Source of the DNA: CAIJXB01 sp964455905
Lineage (GTDB): Bacteria > Chlamydiota > Chlamydiia > Chlamydiales > Rhabdochlamydiaceae
NCBI GenBank assembly: GCA_964455905.1
Contig: CAYVYN010000002.1
Span: 186,001 to 250,000, forward strand
Direction of reading: 5' to 3'
Length of the DNA stretch: 64,000 nucleotides
A model generated the notes under the pieces. The model made no database searches and was not told the DNA's origin. It saw only the letters and a list, made by a program, of their open reading frames with translations. The position numbers were made by a program, and so were the translations under genes. Below, one piece after another: positions 62,677 through 64,000 of this stretch (positions within the stretch are counted from its first letter, which is position 1; each line of letters opens with the position of its first letter).

Positions 62677-64000
62677 ATGGGCATTCCTAGTTTAACAGCA
62701 AAGGCTAGTATCTTATCTGACGATTTAATGAGTTTTTCTCGAGTTAAGCCTGAGGCTAAAGCTGAAATTGACGTTGTTGTTAAGGATGTCTTAGGCAGAG
62801 CATCATGCTATAGGTCAACTGAAGAGCGTCCTCTTTTACTAAAAAAACACAAAAAAACATGCTTTTCATTGGTTGGAAGACTGACAACCTTAAGAATTCA
62901 CACAGTTATAACCTCAATACTAAAACTCCCAGTAGAAATTCTCACTTATATAGCGAACTTTTTGCCTGTAGAAGATGTTTATGCACTAGCTGCGACATCA
63001 AAGTTTTTATTAGAGGCTGCGGATAGAGAAAAACTTATTAGGATTGGTGAGGGACAACCTGTTAAAAAACTAGGCCTAACAGAAACCTCTTTACTTTCTT
63101 TATTAAGAAAAAAAGGGGGATTTAGAATACAAAGGTTGAATTTGGATGATAGTACAATTATAGATGTCGCCACATTGTTAAATTTGTGTCTCAACATTCA
63201 TACTTTATCAGCTGTTAACTGCAGCTTTAATATTTGTGTATTAAATCAACTTATCACCTACAAAAACATATCCGAGTTAAATCTTGGTAGCAACGAGCTA
63301 GGCGAAAAAGAGACTAACGTCATCAGCGCAATGTCTAATCTGGCGAGCTTAAGTCTTGTAGCAAACGATATACGCGATGAGGGCGCTAAAGTGATTAGTA
63401 AAATGACTAACCTTAGAAGTTTAAATCTTGCCTTTAACAAAATAGGCAGTAATGGAGCTATAGCCATTAGCGCCATGCTTAATTTGACAATGCTGGATTT
63501 AAGTATGAACAAGATATGCATTCAAGGCACTATAGCCATCAGTCAGATGCATGGATTGACGAGGTTAATCCTTACAGATAACGAAGTAGAGATAGATGGA
63601 GCTTTAGAGATCAGTACAATGTCTAATCTAACTACTTTAAATCTTGCAGAAAACAGTATAAGAGATGTTGGAGCTGCAGCCATCAGCACGATGTCCTTTT
63701 TGACAACATTAGATCTTAGCTGGAATTACATAGTTAATAAGGGTGCTATAGCCATAAGTCAGCTGCTTGGCCTTACAACCTTAGTGCTTGAGGGTAATAA
63801 GATAGGCGTTGAAGCTATTCAAGCTATTAGCTTGATGCCCAGAGTAAAGATGCTAGATTTGGGCTGGAGCGAAATAAACGATGAGGGAGCTGAAATTATC
63901 GCTGAAATGGTTAATTTGACTAACTTGGTACTTCAACACAACGCAATAAGTTCCAGGGGAGCTATAGCTATCAGCGCGATGCCTAATTTGAGAGATTTAT
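62677..64000 (+). CDS. F-box-like/LRR protein, array copy 4 (partial, runs off window)
   Basis: The frame is open from ATG 62677 (AAGGA site six bases upstream) to the window end, 441 codons. My translation gives MGIPSLTAKAS..., an F-box-like segment LPVEILTYIANFLPVEDVYA, the linker LGLTETSLLSLLRKK and LLNLCLNIHTLSAVNC, and then ten complete LRRs and part of an eleventh (for example LDLSMNKICIQGTIAISQM and LNLAENSIRDVGAAAISTM). The leader TAAGGATTAAAA-ATG resembles that of the distant copy at 20228. The true length and C terminus are unknown. Predicted role as for the other family members. Confidence 0.85.
   Translation, partial: MGIPSLTAKASILSDDLMSFSRVKPEAKAEIDVVVKDVLGRASCYRSTEERPLLLKKHKKTCFSLVGRLTTLRIHTVITSILKLPVEILTYIANFLPVEDVYALAATSKFLLEAADREKLIRIGEGQPVKKLGLTETSLLSLLRKKGGFRIQRLNLDDSTIIDVATLLNLCLNIHTLSAVNCSFNICVLNQLITYKNISELNLGSNELGEKETNVISAMSNLASLSLVANDIRDEGAKVISKMTNLRSLNLAFNKIGSNGAIAISAMLNLTMLDLSMNKICIQGTIAISQMHGLTRLILTDNEVEIDGALEISTMSNLTTLNLAENSIRDVGAAAISTMSFLTTLDLSWNYIVNKGAIAISQLLGLTTLVLEGNKIGVEAIQAISLMPRVKMLDLGWSEINDEGAEIIAEMVNLTNLVLQHNAISSRGAIAISAMPNLRDL

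Noticed and set aside
1..64000. Search for tRNA, rRNA, insertion sequences, integrases and CRISPR arrays
   Set aside because: No convincing candidate was seen by eye on either strand. A tRNAscan or IS search would be decisive for divergent cases.

Overview
The window is an AT-rich bacterial chromosome segment that most likely comes from a Chlamydiota symbiont or pathogen outside the classical Chlamydiaceae (Rhabdochlamydia-, Simkania- or Parachlamydia-like). The reasons are: maf next to a HEAT-repeat protein gene and close to an LptD-like gene, an arrangement resembling the chlamydial CT349-CT350 neighbourhood as I remember it; a NagZ, RecD2, HtrA and FKBP-type core; and an unusually large set of eukaryote-like proteins (F-box, LRR, ankyrin, SET, protein kinase) typical of intracellular chlamydiae. 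No rRNA, tRNA, CRISPR array, transposase or origin was recognised. The taxonomic call is inference.

Layout. 1-4.7 kb: two Ser/Thr-rich proteins that look secreted (one cut by the window edge), an exported protein with a paralogue at 52.7 kb, a small unknown gene and a multiply frameshifted pseudogene. 4.9-10.9 kb: a 1614-residue unknown helical protein followed closely by a SprT-like/DUF2786 protein. 10.9-20 kb: housekeeping and transport (AMP nucleosidase, NAD-binding epimerase with DUF2867, RecD2, NagZ, EamA exporter, MFS transporter, YchJ-like protein). 20.2-30.7 kb: a short F-box/LRR protein and a 3170-residue DUF3638/DUF3645-like helicase-fold giant with its own promoter. 30.8-39 kb: a tripartite efflux operon, an FKBP isomerase with a clear terminator, an unknown protein and an LptD-like protein. 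39.2-42.6 kb: two tandem ankyrin-SET proteins on the opposite strand to their neighbours. 42.6-46.6 kb: an overlapping operon of two exported kinase-like proteins, maf and a HEAT protein. 46.7-53.4 kb: a Ser/Thr kinase, a GH63-like glucosidase, HtrA with a hairpin over its ribosome site, a promoter-to-terminator unit for an unassigned ~172-nt minus-strand RNA, and a lipoprotein. 53.4-57.3 kb: MenC, an F-box/TPR-like protein, a frameshifted double DEDDh exonuclease and an unknown protein. 57.6-64 kb: four consecutive F-box/LRR genes, the last running off the window.

Functionally the window mixes envelope and metabolic maintenance (LptD-like, NagZ, efflux, HtrA, FKBP) with a probable host-interaction repertoire. 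The F-box/LRR proteins could act as substrate receptors of the host SCF ubiquitin ligase, the ankyrin-SET pair could methylate host proteins, and the kinase could phosphorylate them. That these proteins are secreted is inference; no secretion apparatus gene is visible here. The strongest candidates for new biology are the F-box/LRR array with visible repeat turnover, the DUF3638-like giant, the exported kinase-like pair, and the minus-strand structured RNA next to htrA.
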